From positions 18,848 through 82,847 of the forward strand of contig DATJIW010000073.1 in the NCBI GenBank assembly GCA_035492775.1: a DNA stretch of 64,000 nucleotides. Direction: 5' to 3'. Made by a program: the position numbers and the translations under genes. This document shows, piece after piece, positions 16,773 through 26,308 of this stretch; positions within the stretch are counted from its first letter, which is position 1, and every line of letters starts with the position of its first letter. The DNA is from DATJFQ01 sp035492775. GTDB taxonomy: Bacteria; Acidobacteriota; Vicinamibacteria; Vicinamibacterales; 2-12-FULL-66-21. The notes under the pieces were generated by a model. It was not told where the DNA came from. It did no database searches and worked only from the letters and a program-made list of their open reading frames with translations.

Positions 16773-18491
16773 ATGGGTGGTCCGGACGCGGTCGCGGGTC
16801 GGCCGCGTGAGACCGGCGGTCGGAACTCGCGGCGCCGGCTGCGTATCGTTCTCGGGTTTTCTGCTGCGGCACTCGCCGCGATCGTGTACGCGAATGGACT
16901 CGCGGGTCCCTTCGTGTACGACGATCACATCACCGTTCTCCACAATCCCTCACTGACGGATCTGTCGAACACGCGGTTCATCGCGGTCTATAGCCTGTAC
17001 CGGCCATTCGTGAACGTGTCGTACGCACTCGATCGAATGATCTGGGGCTTCGTACCGTTCGGCTTCCACCTGACCAACCTCGCGCTGCACATAGCGGTGG
17101 TGCTGCTGTTCCACCGGCTGTGCATCAGGTTCCTGGAGGATACGGCCGGTGATGCCGGAGACGTCGAATGGCCGGCGTTCTTCGCGGCGGCGCTCTATGC
17201 CGTCCACCCGATGATGACGGAGGGCGTCGAATACATCTCGGGCCGATCGGAGCTGCTGTGCGCCATCGGATTTCTTTCCGCGTTGCTGTTCGCGCGGGAT
17301 GCCGTCCTGACGGGCAGCCGGGCCGCAGTGCTCGCCGGCATTGGCGCTGGCATCTTCGCGTATGGTTCGAAGGAAACGGCTGCCGCGTTGCCGGTCGTGC
17401 TGCTCGCCAGCGACGCCTGGATCTTCGGCCGCGATTCCTGGAAGCGGCGGGTGTGGACGTTGTACCTGCCGCTGTTCCTGGCGACCGCCGCGGGAGCGTT
17501 GATCCGTCTGCGGACGTTGCTTCGGTTCGAACCGGAGATGCACCGCAGCATCCATGACAATCTACTCACGCAGCCGATCGTCCTCTGGCGCTACCTGGCG
17601 CTGATGGCCATGCCGGCCGGGCAGACGATCATGCACTCGGTGCGCTTCACGACGAGCATCGTCGACCCTTACAGCTGGTTTTCGATCTGCGCGTTTGCCT
17701 TCCTCATCGGCTACGCCATTCTTGAGCGCCGGAAATATCCGATGGCTGCGGTGGGTTTGTTGTGGTTCCTCGTCGGGGTCGTACCGTCTTCGATTCTGCC
17801 GCTGCGCGAAGGCATGGCCGAACACCGGGTTTACGTTGCCAGCGGCGGCCTGTTCCTCTCCCTTGCGGCCATTTTCGCGAAGCCGCTTGCCTCGTCACGG
17901 ACGGCGCGGGCGGCGGCAGCGATCCTGCTGGCGGTGTGCGGGTGGCTGACGATTCAACGCAATATCGTCTGGAGGGATCCGCGCCGCATCTGGGCCGAGG
18001 CGGTGCACCATTCGCCGAACACGTGGCCGCCGCACTATGGCTACGCCGACGCGCTCCGCGAAAAAGGGGAGTGCGACCGCGCGATCCCTGAGTACCAGAC
18101 AGTCCTCCAGTTGAGTCCCGATCACCGGGACGCCTTGACGAACCTGGGCATCTGTTACGCACAGACGAACCAGTTCGGCGACGCCGAACGGACGTTTACC
18201 GAGCTCATCACGCGATACCCCGAATGGTCGCGCGGGTACTCGAACTTCGGGACGATGGAGGTGGCGCGTGGGAATTACGAGCGGGGTCGCAGGTTTTATC
18301 TCGAAGCTTTCAAACGAAATCCCCAGACGGTGATCGCCCGGATGGGGCTCGCGGACCTGGACGAGCGGGTCTATCACGACTACCGGTCGGCGGCGAAGCT
18401 GTGCGACGAAGTCCGCGGCATCGATCCCACGGTTGCTGGCGCGAAGGAGTGTTCGGAGCGCAATTGGCGTAAGGTATCGGATGGAAAGTAA
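16773..18491 (+). CDS. GT-C-like multi-pass membrane protein with C-terminal TPRs
   Basis: 572 residues. About ten membrane helices fill residues 25-400. The first outside loop carries FVYDDHITVLHNPSL, the acidic motif of TMTC/PMT-like GT-C glycosyltransferases. Further family-like segments are YRPFVNVSYALD and HPMMTEGVEYISGRSELL. The C-terminal 150 residues contain about four TPRs (YADALREKGECDRAIPEY, ALTNLGICYAQTNQFGDAE, GYSNFGTMEVARGNYERG). Proteins of this layout transfer a lipid-linked sugar to protein or glycan on the outer face of the membrane. It opens the polysaccharide locus. The exact donor and acceptor are unknown. Confidence 0.75.
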   Translation: MGGPDAVAGRPRETGGRNSRRRLRIVLGFSAAALAAIVYANGLAGPFVYDDHITVLHNPSLTDLSNTRFIAVYSLYRPFVNVSYALDRMIWGFVPFGFHLTNLALHIAVVLLFHRLCIRFLEDTAGDAGDVEWPAFFAAALYAVHPMMTEGVEYISGRSELLCAIGFLSALLFARDAVLTGSRAAVLAGIGAGIFAYGSKETAAALPVVLLASDAWIFGRDSWKRRVWTLYLPLFLATAAGALIRLRTLLRFEPEMHRSIHDNLLTQPIVLWRYLALMAMPAGQTIMHSVRFTTSIVDPYSWFSICAFAFLIGYAILERRKYPMAAVGLLWFLVGVVPSSILPLREGMAEHRVYVASGGLFLSLAAIFAKPLASSRTARAAAAILLAVCGWLTIQRNIVWRDPRRIWAEAVHHSPNTWPPHYGYADALREKGECDRAIPEYQTVLQLSPDHRDALTNLGICYAQTNQFGDAERTFTELITRYPEWSRGYSNFGTMEVARGNYERGRRFYLEAFKRNPQTVIARMGLADLDERVYHDYRSAAKLCDEVRGIDPTVAGAKECSERNWRKVSDGK

Positions 18492-18494
18492 TCG

Positions 18495-19931
18495 ATGCGC
18501 CGGTACCGCGTCCTGCACGCGATCCACGACTTCCTGCCCCGCCACCACGCGGGGTCGGAGATTTATGCGCATGACCTCGCGTCGGAGCAGGTGCGGCGCG
18601 GCCACGACGTCTGGGTGCTGGCGGCCGAGTACGATCCCGCCGCGACACACGGCACGCTGCGCTGGCGCCGGCATGGCTCACTGCCCATCGTGGAACTCGT
18701 CAACAACTGGGCGTTTCACCACTTCGAAGAGACGTACGCATCGCCCCGCCTGAACGAACAGCTTTCGCACGTGCTCGCGGCGACCCAGCCCGATGTCGTC
18801 CACATACACAATCTGCTGAACCTCTCGCTCGATCTGCCGCGCCTCGCGCGGGAGCGCGGCGCCGCGGTCGCGGCGACCCTGCACGACTACACGCTCGTCT
18901 GCATCGCGGGCGGCCAGCGGATCCATCGCGCGGAGCGGCACGTCTGCACAACGATCGATCCGGATCGATGCGCTCGCTGCTTCGCCGAATCTCCATTCGG
19001 CTTGCAGTTCGCGGCGGGACGGCTGACCGCGTTGTCGCGGATGCCAGGCCTTCTTCGAGCGGCCGCTGCCGTCCGGCGCGCGATACCCGTCTCCGCATCA
19101 GCCGTGCGGGCGGCATTCCCCGCGAGCACGACGGTCGAAGATGTCCGCCGCCGACTCGCCTACGCGAAGCACGTGTTCGACATGGTCGATTTGTTCGTGG
19201 CGCCTTCAGTTGCCATCCGCGACGAGTACGTGAGTCTTGGCGCCCCGCCGGAACGTATCGAGGTGTCTGGTTACGGGCATGCCGTCACACAGTCTGTGCC
19301 TGTGACGCGCACGCGGCCGTACGGAGCGCCGCGAATCGGCTACGTCGGCTCGATCGTCTGGCACAAGGGATTGCACGTGCTGCTCGCGGCCGCGCGGCAG
19401 CTCGACGGCGCCTTCACACTGACGGTGCACGGCAGCCTGGGTACAGATCCCTCCTACACGGCAGACATGCAGTCCGCGGCTGCAGGCTTGCCGGTACGGT
19501 TTGCCGGCGCGTTCGATCGAGAAAACATGGCGGCGATCTACGGCACAATCGACGTGCTCGTCGTCCCCTCCATCTGGCCGGAGAACGCGCCGCTTGTCGT
19601 TCAGGAAGCCAGGCGCTACGGCATTCCGGTCGTCGCGTCGCGCATCGGCGGCCTTCCGGAATTCGTAGACGACGAGGTCGACGGCCGGCTGTTCGCGCCG
19701 GGCGCCGTTGACGAGCTGCGGCGGCTGCTACAGGTCTTCGTCGACGATCCCGCGCGGCTGACGCCTCTGTCGGACGTGCGCTCGACCGTCAAAACCATCG
19801 ACAGCGACGCGACGGAGTGGGAGCGCCGGTATGCAACGCTCACGAGTTTCGATTCTCATTCCAACGTGGAACGGCGTCTGGACGCTGCCCGCGCTGCTGG
19901 ATGCGATCGATCGGCAGAGCAGGCGTCCTGA
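18495..19931 (+). CDS. Glycosyltransferase family 4
   Basis: 478 residues. GT-B fold: the N-terminal acceptor half begins YRVLHAIHDFLPRHHAGSEIY (Gly-rich loop) and contains PDVVHIHNLLNLS. The nucleotide-sugar half has GYVGSIVWHKGLHVLLAAARQL and the E-x7-E region ENAPLVVQEARRYGIPVVASRIGG. It uses a nucleotide-activated sugar with retention of configuration (family knowledge). The middle has a cysteine-rich stretch (RHVCTTIDPDRCARC) seen in some GT4 proteins that start with this N-terminus. The last 34 codons overlap the next gene in another frame; the conserved domain ends before that. Confidence 0.85.
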   Translation: MRRYRVLHAIHDFLPRHHAGSEIYAHDLASEQVRRGHDVWVLAAEYDPAATHGTLRWRRHGSLPIVELVNNWAFHHFEETYASPRLNEQLSHVLAATQPDVVHIHNLLNLSLDLPRLARERGAAVAATLHDYTLVCIAGGQRIHRAERHVCTTIDPDRCARCFAESPFGLQFAAGRLTALSRMPGLLRAAAAVRRAIPVSASAVRAAFPASTTVEDVRRRLAYAKHVFDMVDLFVAPSVAIRDEYVSLGAPPERIEVSGYGHAVTQSVPVTRTRPYGAPRIGYVGSIVWHKGLHVLLAAARQLDGAFTLTVHGSLGTDPSYTADMQSAAAGLPVRFAGAFDRENMAAIYGTIDVLVVPSIWPENAPLVVQEARRYGIPVVASRIGGLPEFVDDEVDGRLFAPGAVDELRRLLQVFVDDPARLTPLSDVRSTVKTIDSDATEWERRYATLTSFDSHSNVERRLDAARAAGCDRSAEQAS

Positions 19932-20763
19932 CGAGATCGTCGCGATCGACTCAGGATCGAGCGATGGCACGCATGCGCTGCTGCAGGGCAGAGGTGTGCG
20001 CGTCCAATCGATTGCTCCGAACGAGTTCAATCACGGTGAGACGCGCAACGCCGGCGTCGCTGCGTCCGCCGGCGATCTCATCGTTCTGACCGTGCAGGAC
20101 GCCGTTCCGACGACCGCCGGCTGGCTCGAGGCGCTGACGCGGCCTCTGGACGACGATCCGCTCGTCGCGGGCACGTTCGCGCGGCAGGTTCCTTCGGCTG
20201 ATGCGAGCGCATTGACACGCTGGAGCCTCGACCGATGGGTCGCTGCGCGCGCCGAGCCCAGAGTCGTCGGTCCGTTCGCACGAGCGGAATTGGAGTCGCT
20301 TCCCCCCTCGTCCCGCCTCGACGTGTGCGCGTTCGACAACGTCTGTTCGTGCATCAGGCGCGAGGCATGGCTGCGCCATCCGTTCAAGCGCGTGGCCATC
20401 GCCGAGGATCTCGAATGGTCGCGCGACGTATTGGTTGACGGCTGGAAGATCGCGTATACGCCAGATGCATGCGTGCGGCACTCGCACGATCGCGGTCCGG
20501 CGTACGAATGGAGGCGGACGTATCTGGTGCATCGCAGGCTCATGGAGCTGTTCGACCTGTCCACGATCCCTTCGGTCGGACAGCTCGCGGTGTCGATTGC
20601 GCGAACCGCCGCGGCGCATGCGCGGGTGTGCGGACGGGAGCGCACGCCTTTGAACGCGTGGACGCGGGCGGCCGCGCTGGCGCTGGTATGGCCGGCCGGT
20701 CAGTACCTTGGAGCGCGCGACGCCAGGCGCGGCGCGCCTGAACGCACGTTTGCCGGCATCTGA
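19831..20763 (+). CDS. Glycosyltransferase family 2
   Basis: 310 residues from ATG 19831. The start cannot be much later because the GT2 opening VSILIPTWNGVWTLPALLDA is already at residue 7. GT-A signatures: IVAIDSGSSDGTHALL, NHGETRNAGVAAS and the region of the catalytic base and metal site (QDAVP in place of a DxD). The C-terminal part has the RHSHDRGPAYEW segment common to rhamnosyltransferase-like GT2 proteins. It overlaps the preceding GT4 gene by 101 nt in a different frame, an unusually long same-strand overlap. The next gene starts in its stop codon (TGATG). Confidence 0.85.
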   Translation: MQRSRVSILIPTWNGVWTLPALLDAIDRQSRRPDEIVAIDSGSSDGTHALLQGRGVRVQSIAPNEFNHGETRNAGVAASAGDLIVLTVQDAVPTTAGWLEALTRPLDDDPLVAGTFARQVPSADASALTRWSLDRWVAARAEPRVVGPFARAELESLPPSSRLDVCAFDNVCSCIRREAWLRHPFKRVAIAEDLEWSRDVLVDGWKIAYTPDACVRHSHDRGPAYEWRRTYLVHRRLMELFDLSTIPSVGQLAVSIARTAAAHARVCGRERTPLNAWTRAAALALVWPAGQYLGARDARRGAPERTFAGI

Positions 20764-23030
20764 TGCGAATTCTGCTCATCGTCCACGGGCTGCCTCCGGC
20801 GTGCGCCGGGGGCACCGAGACGTACACGCTCGGACTCGCGCGCGCCCTCGCCGCGCGCCAGGGCTTTCAGGTCGGGATCCTCGCGCGGGACGCGGATGCG
20901 AGCCTTCCCGAGCTGCATATCCGTACGGAGCGGCGGGGCGACGTTGACATCTGGTTCGTCAACAACACGTTCCAGGCCTGCGCGACGTTCGAGGAGACGT
21001 ATCGAAATCCCGGGTTATGCGCAGCAGTGCGTCCCTGCGTCGACGCGTTCGCGCCCGACGTCGTACACGTGCAGCATCTGACGGCTCTCTCTACCGATCT
21101 CGTTTCCGCCCTGAACTCGCGCGGGATTCCAGTCGTGATGACCCTGAACGACTATTGGCCAATCTGTCATCGCGGGCAGCTGCTCAACACGCGCGGAGAG
21201 CGCTGTGATGGCGGGGCTGGCCGCCCCTGCGCTGACTGCATCCCGGCCGGCGCCGTCGCGCCGCCGGCGGCCTGGAGACTCGTTCGGCAGTTCCGTCGTG
21301 GCGGATCGATCGTTCGATGGATGTCTGCTGCCGCTGTGCGGCTGAGGCCCGCCGTTTCCACCGCGCCGATGGCCCGCGCACGCGCAGCGCACATGCGCGA
21401 GATGCTGGGGCACGCCTCAGTGCTGCTCGCGCCTTCGAAGACCCTTCAGGCCCAGTATGAGGCGTTCGGCATCGACACTGGTCGCATCCTGAGATGGGAG
21501 CAGGGCATTGCGCAGCGGGCGCAACAAACCGTGACGCGCGCCGGCACTGTGCCGCTCCGCGTGCTGTTCGCGGGCAGCTTGATGTTCTCCAAACATCCGG
21601 CGCTGCTCCTGGACGCGTTGCAGTTTCTTCCGGCGAAATCCGTCCAGGTCGATCTTCTGGGCAGCGTCGTGGCGTATCACGGAGACGAGGCATATGCGTC
21701 GTCGCTCCGCGCGCGCCTGGGTCATCCGGCGATGCGCCGATCAGGTCCCGTTCCTCATGAGCGCGTGGCCGCAGCGCTCCGCGACGTCGATGCTGTCGTC
21801 GTGCCGTCGATCTGGATCGAAAACGCGCCCTTCGTGATCAAGGAAGCGTTCGCGGCCGGCGTGCCGGTGATCGCGTCGCGGCTCGGCGGCATGATGGAGC
21901 TGGTTCGCGACGGCGTCGACGGACTTTTGTTCCAGCCAGGCGATGCGCGGTCTCTGGCCGACGTCTTCCGGCGGCTGTCGAACGAACCGGCCCTGCTGCC
22001 GGCTCTGCGGCGCGGCATCAGAGCGCCGCTGACCATCGAAGAGGATGCAGCGCGCACGGCGGCGCTCTATCTCAGTCTGGCGCCGCATACGCGTACATCA
22101 CCGGCGCGGGCGGCCGCCCGACGGCGCGTCGAAGGATCGTCCACGTGGAATATCGCGGCCGTGGTGTTGAACTACCAGACACCCGACGACACCTACATCG
22201 CGGTCCGATCGATCGACACGTCCCGTTACCCGGCTGACGCGATCGTCGTCGACAACGGCTCCGGCGACGCTGACGCGCTTCGCCGCATGCTCCCTCGCGC
22301 CGAGATCATTGCGACGGAACGGAATCTGGGTTTTTCCGGAGGGAGCAATGTCGGGATCCGTGGGGCGCTGGAGCGCGGAGCAGACGCCGTGCTGCTGCTC
22401 AACAGCGACGCCATACTCCACCCCGACGCCCTTGGTCTGCTCGTGGATGCGTTGCGGGATCATCCCCGGGCCGGCGTTGCCGCTCCGGTCTTGTGTCCAG
22501 CGAACGAGCCAGGCCTCATATCCAGCGCCGGCATCACCTACCATTTGACGAGCGGCCGAATGCGGCACCGCGCGGTCGGACAGCGACGCAGTGCCCTCGG
22601 CACGCGACCCGTCATCGAAGTAGATGCCGCGAGCGGGTGCGCGTTGCTGGTGCGCCGCGAGGTATTCGAGCGGTGCGGGCTGCTCGACGAGCCTTATTTC
22701 TTTTCGTTCGAAGATGTGGAGTTCTGTGTGCGGGCGCGCGCGGCCGGGTTTGCGACGGTCTTGGTGTCTGCAGCGACGGTTTTTCACAGCGGCAGCGAGA
22801 GCATTGGCGTCCGGTCGCCCCGTCGCGTCTACTATGCCGTGCGGAATCATCTTCGACTGGCACAGCAGGTCGCGCCGCGTTCCGCGCTGCCGCGCCTCGC
22901 CCGATCGGCTGCGATCCTGGGCTACAACGCCGCGTACGTCATGACGTCGCCTGACGTGTCCTTAGTCCAGGGCGCCGCTGCCTTCACGCGCGGTTCCCTC
23001 GATTACGTCAGAGGACGATTTGGGAGCTGA
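20763..23030 (+). CDS. Two-domain glycosyltransferase (GT4 + GT2)
   Basis: 755 residues. Residues 1-440 form a GT4 enzyme: MRILLIVHGLPPACAGGTETY, PDVVHVQHLTALS, a Cys-rich loop, the donor site VLFAGSLMFSKHPALLLDAL and ENAPFVIKEAFAAGVPVIASRLGGMMEL. Residues 460-755 form a GT2 enzyme: IAAVVLNYQTPDDTYIAVRS, IVVDNGSGDADALR, NLGFSGGSNVGIRGAL, LLLNSDAILHPDAL, and FSFEDVEFCVRARAAGF. The fusion implies two successive transfers on the same acceptor. Its last 69 nt lie opposite the end of the DUF2304 gene on the other strand. Confidence 0.85.
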   Translation: MRILLIVHGLPPACAGGTETYTLGLARALAARQGFQVGILARDADASLPELHIRTERRGDVDIWFVNNTFQACATFEETYRNPGLCAAVRPCVDAFAPDVVHVQHLTALSTDLVSALNSRGIPVVMTLNDYWPICHRGQLLNTRGERCDGGAGRPCADCIPAGAVAPPAAWRLVRQFRRGGSIVRWMSAAAVRLRPAVSTAPMARARAAHMREMLGHASVLLAPSKTLQAQYEAFGIDTGRILRWEQGIAQRAQQTVTRAGTVPLRVLFAGSLMFSKHPALLLDALQFLPAKSVQVDLLGSVVAYHGDEAYASSLRARLGHPAMRRSGPVPHERVAAALRDVDAVVVPSIWIENAPFVIKEAFAAGVPVIASRLGGMMELVRDGVDGLLFQPGDARSLADVFRRLSNEPALLPALRRGIRAPLTIEEDAARTAALYLSLAPHTRTSPARAAARRRVEGSSTWNIAAVVLNYQTPDDTYIAVRSIDTSRYPADAIVVDNGSGDADALRRMLPRAEIIATERNLGFSGGSNVGIRGALERGADAVLLLNSDAILHPDALGLLVDALRDHPRAGVAAPVLCPANEPGLISSAGITYHLTSGRMRHRAVGQRRSALGTRPVIEVDAASGCALLVRREVFERCGLLDEPYFFSFEDVEFCVRARAAGFATVLVSAATVFHSGSESIGVRSPRRVYYAVRNHLRLAQQVAPRSALPRLARSAAILGYNAAYVMTSPDVSLVQGAAAFTRGSLDYVRGRFGS

Positions 23031-23384
23031 CGCCGCCGTCGATCCACGTTCCCGCACTTCGGCGTCGAGCAGCGCGACTTCTTCCACGAGGCGCTCGATC
23101 TGCTTGCGTTGCCGCGAGATGACGACCGAGAAGTACAGCGCAATGCAGAACACCGCGAGGATGACGGCGAGCAGCAGCAGTGCCGGCGGATAGAACACGC
23201 CCAGCCATCGCGCCGCGATATCGAGACTCTCCCGCCAGATCGAAATAACGAGCAAGCCCGCGGAACCGACGAGCCACGCGAACGCGTACTCCTCGCGCAG
23301 TTTCCCGCGGGACACCAGCCGTACTACGACGCTCAGCAGCGCGACTGATACGATAACCGCCGCGATTTGAACGTGATCATTCAC
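22962..23384 (-). CDS. DUF2304 membrane protein
   Basis: 140 residues from GTG 23384 (TTG 23396 is possible). Three membrane helices (about 6-24, 36-52, 66-90) are followed by a basic segment (RQRKQIERLVEEVALLDAE) that is helical, and a low-complexity tail. The layout and the segment EEYAFAWLVGSAGLLVIS match DUF2304. That family is commonly found next to GtrB/DPM1-like GT2 genes, as here: the start overlaps the end of the double GT2 gene. The inferred role is as a membrane partner of the lipid-linked sugar pathway. The 3' end overlaps the convergent GT4-GT2 gene by 69 nt. Confidence 0.75.
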   Translation of the reverse strand: MNDHVQIAAVIVSVALLSVVVRLVSRGKLREEYAFAWLVGSAGLLVISIWRESLDIAARWLGVFYPPALLLLAVILAVFCIALYFSVVISRQRKQIERLVEEVALLDAEVRERGSTAASAPKSSSDVIEGTAREGSGALD

Positions 23385-25122
23385 GGCTGGCGACAAGTAT
23401 TTCCGCGGCCGAGAGCACCAGCGCCAGCGCCGTTCGCGCGAATGCGATGGTCGACCGGCGCGGTGTCAGCGAGGTGCGCCCTGCCTGCCGCTGTCGTACC
23501 CGCACCGGAATTTCGGTCACGAACAGGCCGCGCTTTGCGAGCAGGAGCCTGAGTTCGGGTTCCGGGTAGCCGCCCGGATGCTCTCGATCGAGTAGCCGGA
23601 GCGCGCGCGGCCCGAAGGCCCAGATGCCGGACGTCGGATCCGTCACACGCGTTCGCGTCGCCAGCGAAAGGACGGCTGAAAGCACCTGCTGCCACATCGC
23701 GCGTCGGGACGCGCGTTCCGCACTCAGATACCGCGAGCCCGTGGCCGCATCGGCGCGCCCACGGCGCACCAGCCGTATCAGCCGAGCGAGATCCGAACCA
23801 CGATGCTGCCCATCGCCGTCCATGCGCGCCACGATTCCGTAATCTCGGCGCATCGCGTACCGGACTCCTGCTCGAAGCGCGCCGCCCACACCTAGACGCT
23901 CCGTCAGGACGAGCCGCTTCACGCCGAGCGTCGCGAGCACACGCTCCGTGTCGTCTGTCGACGCATCGTCGATCACGAGCGCCTCGGCGTCCGGAATGTC
24001 CCGTCGAAGCTCTTCGATCACGGCGGGCAGGTTCTCCGCTTCGTTGTACGCGGGAATCAGCACGAGGACCCGGACCGCGTCGTCAAGGCCGCCGATTCGA
24101 CGCCGTCTAGGCATGCTGTGGGATGGCAGGCTGCCTCCGGTGAATTGTCGTGAGATCCAGATGACGGTCGCCGCCGCCCAGGAGACGTCACGCAGGAGGT
24201 GAGCGGCGGGGAAGAGCAGAACCGCGGAATCTCCCGTGAGTCTCCACGCTCGAAGAGCGGCGATGGCGCGCTCCCCAGCCAGGGCAGCAAGCAACGCGAA
24301 CGCGTATACCGCCGCGACCGGCCATACGACGGCGGTTGCGGCGAGCGCGATCGCCGCAATCGTCACCGGTGCAGGGGAGATCATCCGAGCGCCGGACACC
24401 GCGTCGCCCGTGCAGCGCCGCGGGTGAGCGCGTACCAAGTCGAGCCGACCGTAACCGACGCCGAACTGGTGTCGTAGATAGCCGGCGACCCCTTCCCGCC
24501 AGTGGTGCTCCGCTGTCGCGTCGGGGCAGAACGCAAGAGTGGCGCCCGATGCAAGGAGCCGATAACTCGCGTCGTTGTCATATCCGTACCCGAGGCGCTC
24601 ATCGAACAAGTCGATCCGGTACACCGCAGAGGCGCGATACACGGTGTTGCCCGTGCAGACGTGATCGACCGTTCTCCGCGTCAGATCCGCATACCGCACG
24701 TCGAGATCCCGCCCGGACATCCGGGCCCAGAAGCCCGCCGTCGATGGCACGATAAAGCGCCCCTGTGCCGCTGCGATGTGCGTATCTCGCTCCAAGCGCT
24801 CGAGCAGAATTTGCAACCAGCCGGACCCAATCACGACATCCTGATCGATTTGGGCGATGAAGGGGTACTGCGCCTCCCGGATGCCTGCGTTGAGCGCGCC
24901 CGCCGCTCCCCGCCCGGCGCCGGCGACGATGCGGATCGGGGCGCGCGTTCGTCTGCACACGGAGTCAATCACTACCCGCGACGCGTCAGTGCTGCCGTCG
25001 TCGACGACGATCACTTCGAACGGATGCCCGTCAGCCTCGCGCAAGATCGCGTTCAGCACCTTCCGCAGATGGCGGCGGCCGTTCAGAACAGGCACGACGA
25101 AACTCACGCCTTTCGTCGTCAT
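23377..25122 (-). CDS. Two-domain GT2 protein with central membrane helices
   Basis: 581 residues from ATG 25122, which overlaps the preceding stop (ATGA). The first GT2 domain (1-225) has VSFVVPVLNGRRHLRKVLNA, VIVVDDGSTDASR, AQIDQDVVIGSGW and DLFDERLGYGYDND. Residues 240-325 hold two or three membrane helices (TIAAIALAATAVVWPVAAVY). The second GT2 domain (about 350-581) is DPM1/GtrB-like: VLVLIPAYNEAENLPAVIEEL, ALVIDDASTDDTE, RMDGDGQHRGSDLARL, DPTSGIWAFGPRAL. The second domain probably makes a polyprenyl-phosphate sugar, which fits the overlapping DUF2304 gene. Two activities in one chain suggest donor synthesis and use are linked. Confidence 0.85.
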   Translation of the reverse strand: MTTKGVSFVVPVLNGRRHLRKVLNAILREADGHPFEVIVVDDGSTDASRVVIDSVCRRTRAPIRIVAGAGRGAAGALNAGIREAQYPFIAQIDQDVVIGSGWLQILLERLERDTHIAAAQGRFIVPSTAGFWARMSGRDLDVRYADLTRRTVDHVCTGNTVYRASAVYRIDLFDERLGYGYDNDASYRLLASGATLAFCPDATAEHHWREGVAGYLRHQFGVGYGRLDLVRAHPRRCTGDAVSGARMISPAPVTIAAIALAATAVVWPVAAVYAFALLAALAGERAIAALRAWRLTGDSAVLLFPAAHLLRDVSWAAATVIWISRQFTGGSLPSHSMPRRRRIGGLDDAVRVLVLIPAYNEAENLPAVIEELRRDIPDAEALVIDDASTDDTERVLATLGVKRLVLTERLGVGGALRAGVRYAMRRDYGIVARMDGDGQHRGSDLARLIRLVRRGRADAATGSRYLSAERASRRAMWQQVLSAVLSLATRTRVTDPTSGIWAFGPRALRLLDREHPGGYPEPELRLLLAKRGLFVTEIPVRVRQRQAGRTSLTPRRSTIAFARTALALVLSAAEILVASRE

Positions 25123-26285
25123 GCGCAGACCTCTTCGTAAACGGTCTGAAGCCGGGCGCACACCGCGTCGGCGCCAAAGAGCGTCCGGACGCGCGGCGCC
25201 GCATCACGTGCTTTCGTCGTCCACAGGGCAGAATGCGCCAGGACTGTGTCGATAGCGCATGCCAGTGCCACCTCGTCGCCGTACGGGACCGTCAGGCCTC
25301 CGCCTGTTCGACCAATGACCTCGGCACATCCGCTGTCGTTGCAGACGACGACGGGGCGGCCGCACAACAGGGCTTCGAGCGGCACGAGGCCGAAGATTTC
25401 GTCACGAGACGGATAGACGACCACGTCGGCCGCCGCGAGCGCGTCAAGGCGGTCCAATCCGCGCAGGAGGCCAACCCGTGTGACGCGGACGTCGGAACCG
25501 GCGCTCCGCAGCGCGCGATGGAATGCCGATCCCGCGCCCATCTCGTTGCCCGCGATCACGATGCGGGTATCGACAGCTCTGAAATGGCGCGCCGCGCGCA
25601 CGAGCGCGTCGACGCCCTTTCGCGGAGTCACTTTGCCAAGGTACAACACGAGCCGGTTGTCGCCCAGCTGCCACGCGCGACGGAAACGCGCGCCATCGGG
25701 GTCGTGATTGAATTCGCGCAAGTCGAGCGGGTTCGGCAGAAGAGCGATCTGCTGCTCTTTCACGCCCGCACGACGGAGCTGGCGCCGCTCGGATTCAGTG
25801 ACCGCCAGCACGCGGCGGGCGTGCTGGAGCAGACCGCGCCCGAACACGTTGTCGAACAGGAGCTTGGCCACTCGTCGGCGCTCGATTCGCAGCGCCGTGC
25901 CGTTCGGAGATACGACGTAGGGTACTTCCGCACGCGTCATCTCCTTTGCCGCGATGACGGAAGGGAAGTTATGGCACGCGTGGATGTGGCAGACGTCGAA
26001 CGAGGCCGCGCGGCCGCGCAGAAAGCGTCGCAATCCGATCGGCGTGAACAGCTGCCACTGATACGCCGCGCGGTTCGACAGGTTCGGAAACACGCGCACG
26101 TCGACACCGTCTGATGTGCGTGGCCGCGCGGACGCTCGAGTACCGGCATCCGCGACGTCCGTCGTACAGACTGTAACGTCGTGTCCGCGGGCGGCCAGTG
26201 CTCGCGCCATCGCGGAGGCCAGGCGAGGAATGCCGCCGTAGGCCCACGCCTCGGTGTAGTACGGCACCACGTGCAGGATGCGCAC
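25119..26285 (-). CDS. Glycosyltransferase family 4
   Basis: 388 residues from GTG 26285, giving the typical opening VRILHVVPYYTEAWAYGG with the Gly-Gly loop. ATG 26306 would add seven residues (MTHTIGA). Other motifs: SFDVCHIHACHNFPSV, VLYLGKVTPRKGVDALVRA (donor domain entry) and YPSRDEIFGLVPLEALLCGRPVVV with the E-x7-E glutamates. GTG is preferred because it lies 7 nt from a -10-like box on the minus strand (CATACTAT region at 26290-26300), fitting leaderless initiation; neither start has a Shine-Dalgarno sequence. The first gene of the minus-strand trio GT4, GT2-GT2, DUF2304. Confidence 0.85.
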   Translation of the reverse strand: MRILHVVPYYTEAWAYGGIPRLASAMARALAARGHDVTVCTTDVADAGTRASARPRTSDGVDVRVFPNLSNRAAYQWQLFTPIGLRRFLRGRAASFDVCHIHACHNFPSVIAAKEMTRAEVPYVVSPNGTALRIERRRVAKLLFDNVFGRGLLQHARRVLAVTESERRQLRRAGVKEQQIALLPNPLDLREFNHDPDGARFRRAWQLGDNRLVLYLGKVTPRKGVDALVRAARHFRAVDTRIVIAGNEMGAGSAFHRALRSAGSDVRVTRVGLLRGLDRLDALAAADVVVYPSRDEIFGLVPLEALLCGRPVVVCNDSGCAEVIGRTGGGLTVPYGDEVALACAIDTVLAHSALWTTKARDAAPRVRTLFGADAVCARLQTVYEEVCA

Positions 26286-26289
26286 TGCG

Positions 26290-26300
26290 CCTATAGTATG
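26290..26300. promoter_or_regulatory. Candidate bidirectional promoter (overlapping -10 boxes)
   Basis: CCTATAGTATG contains TATAGT on the + strand (26292-26297), 11 nt before the wzm ATG at 26309. On the - strand it contains TACTAT, 7 nt before GTG 26285. The two boxes share the CTATAG palindrome. The two genes run apart with no other room for promoters. Confidence 0.5.
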
Positions 26301-26308
26301 AGTCATCC

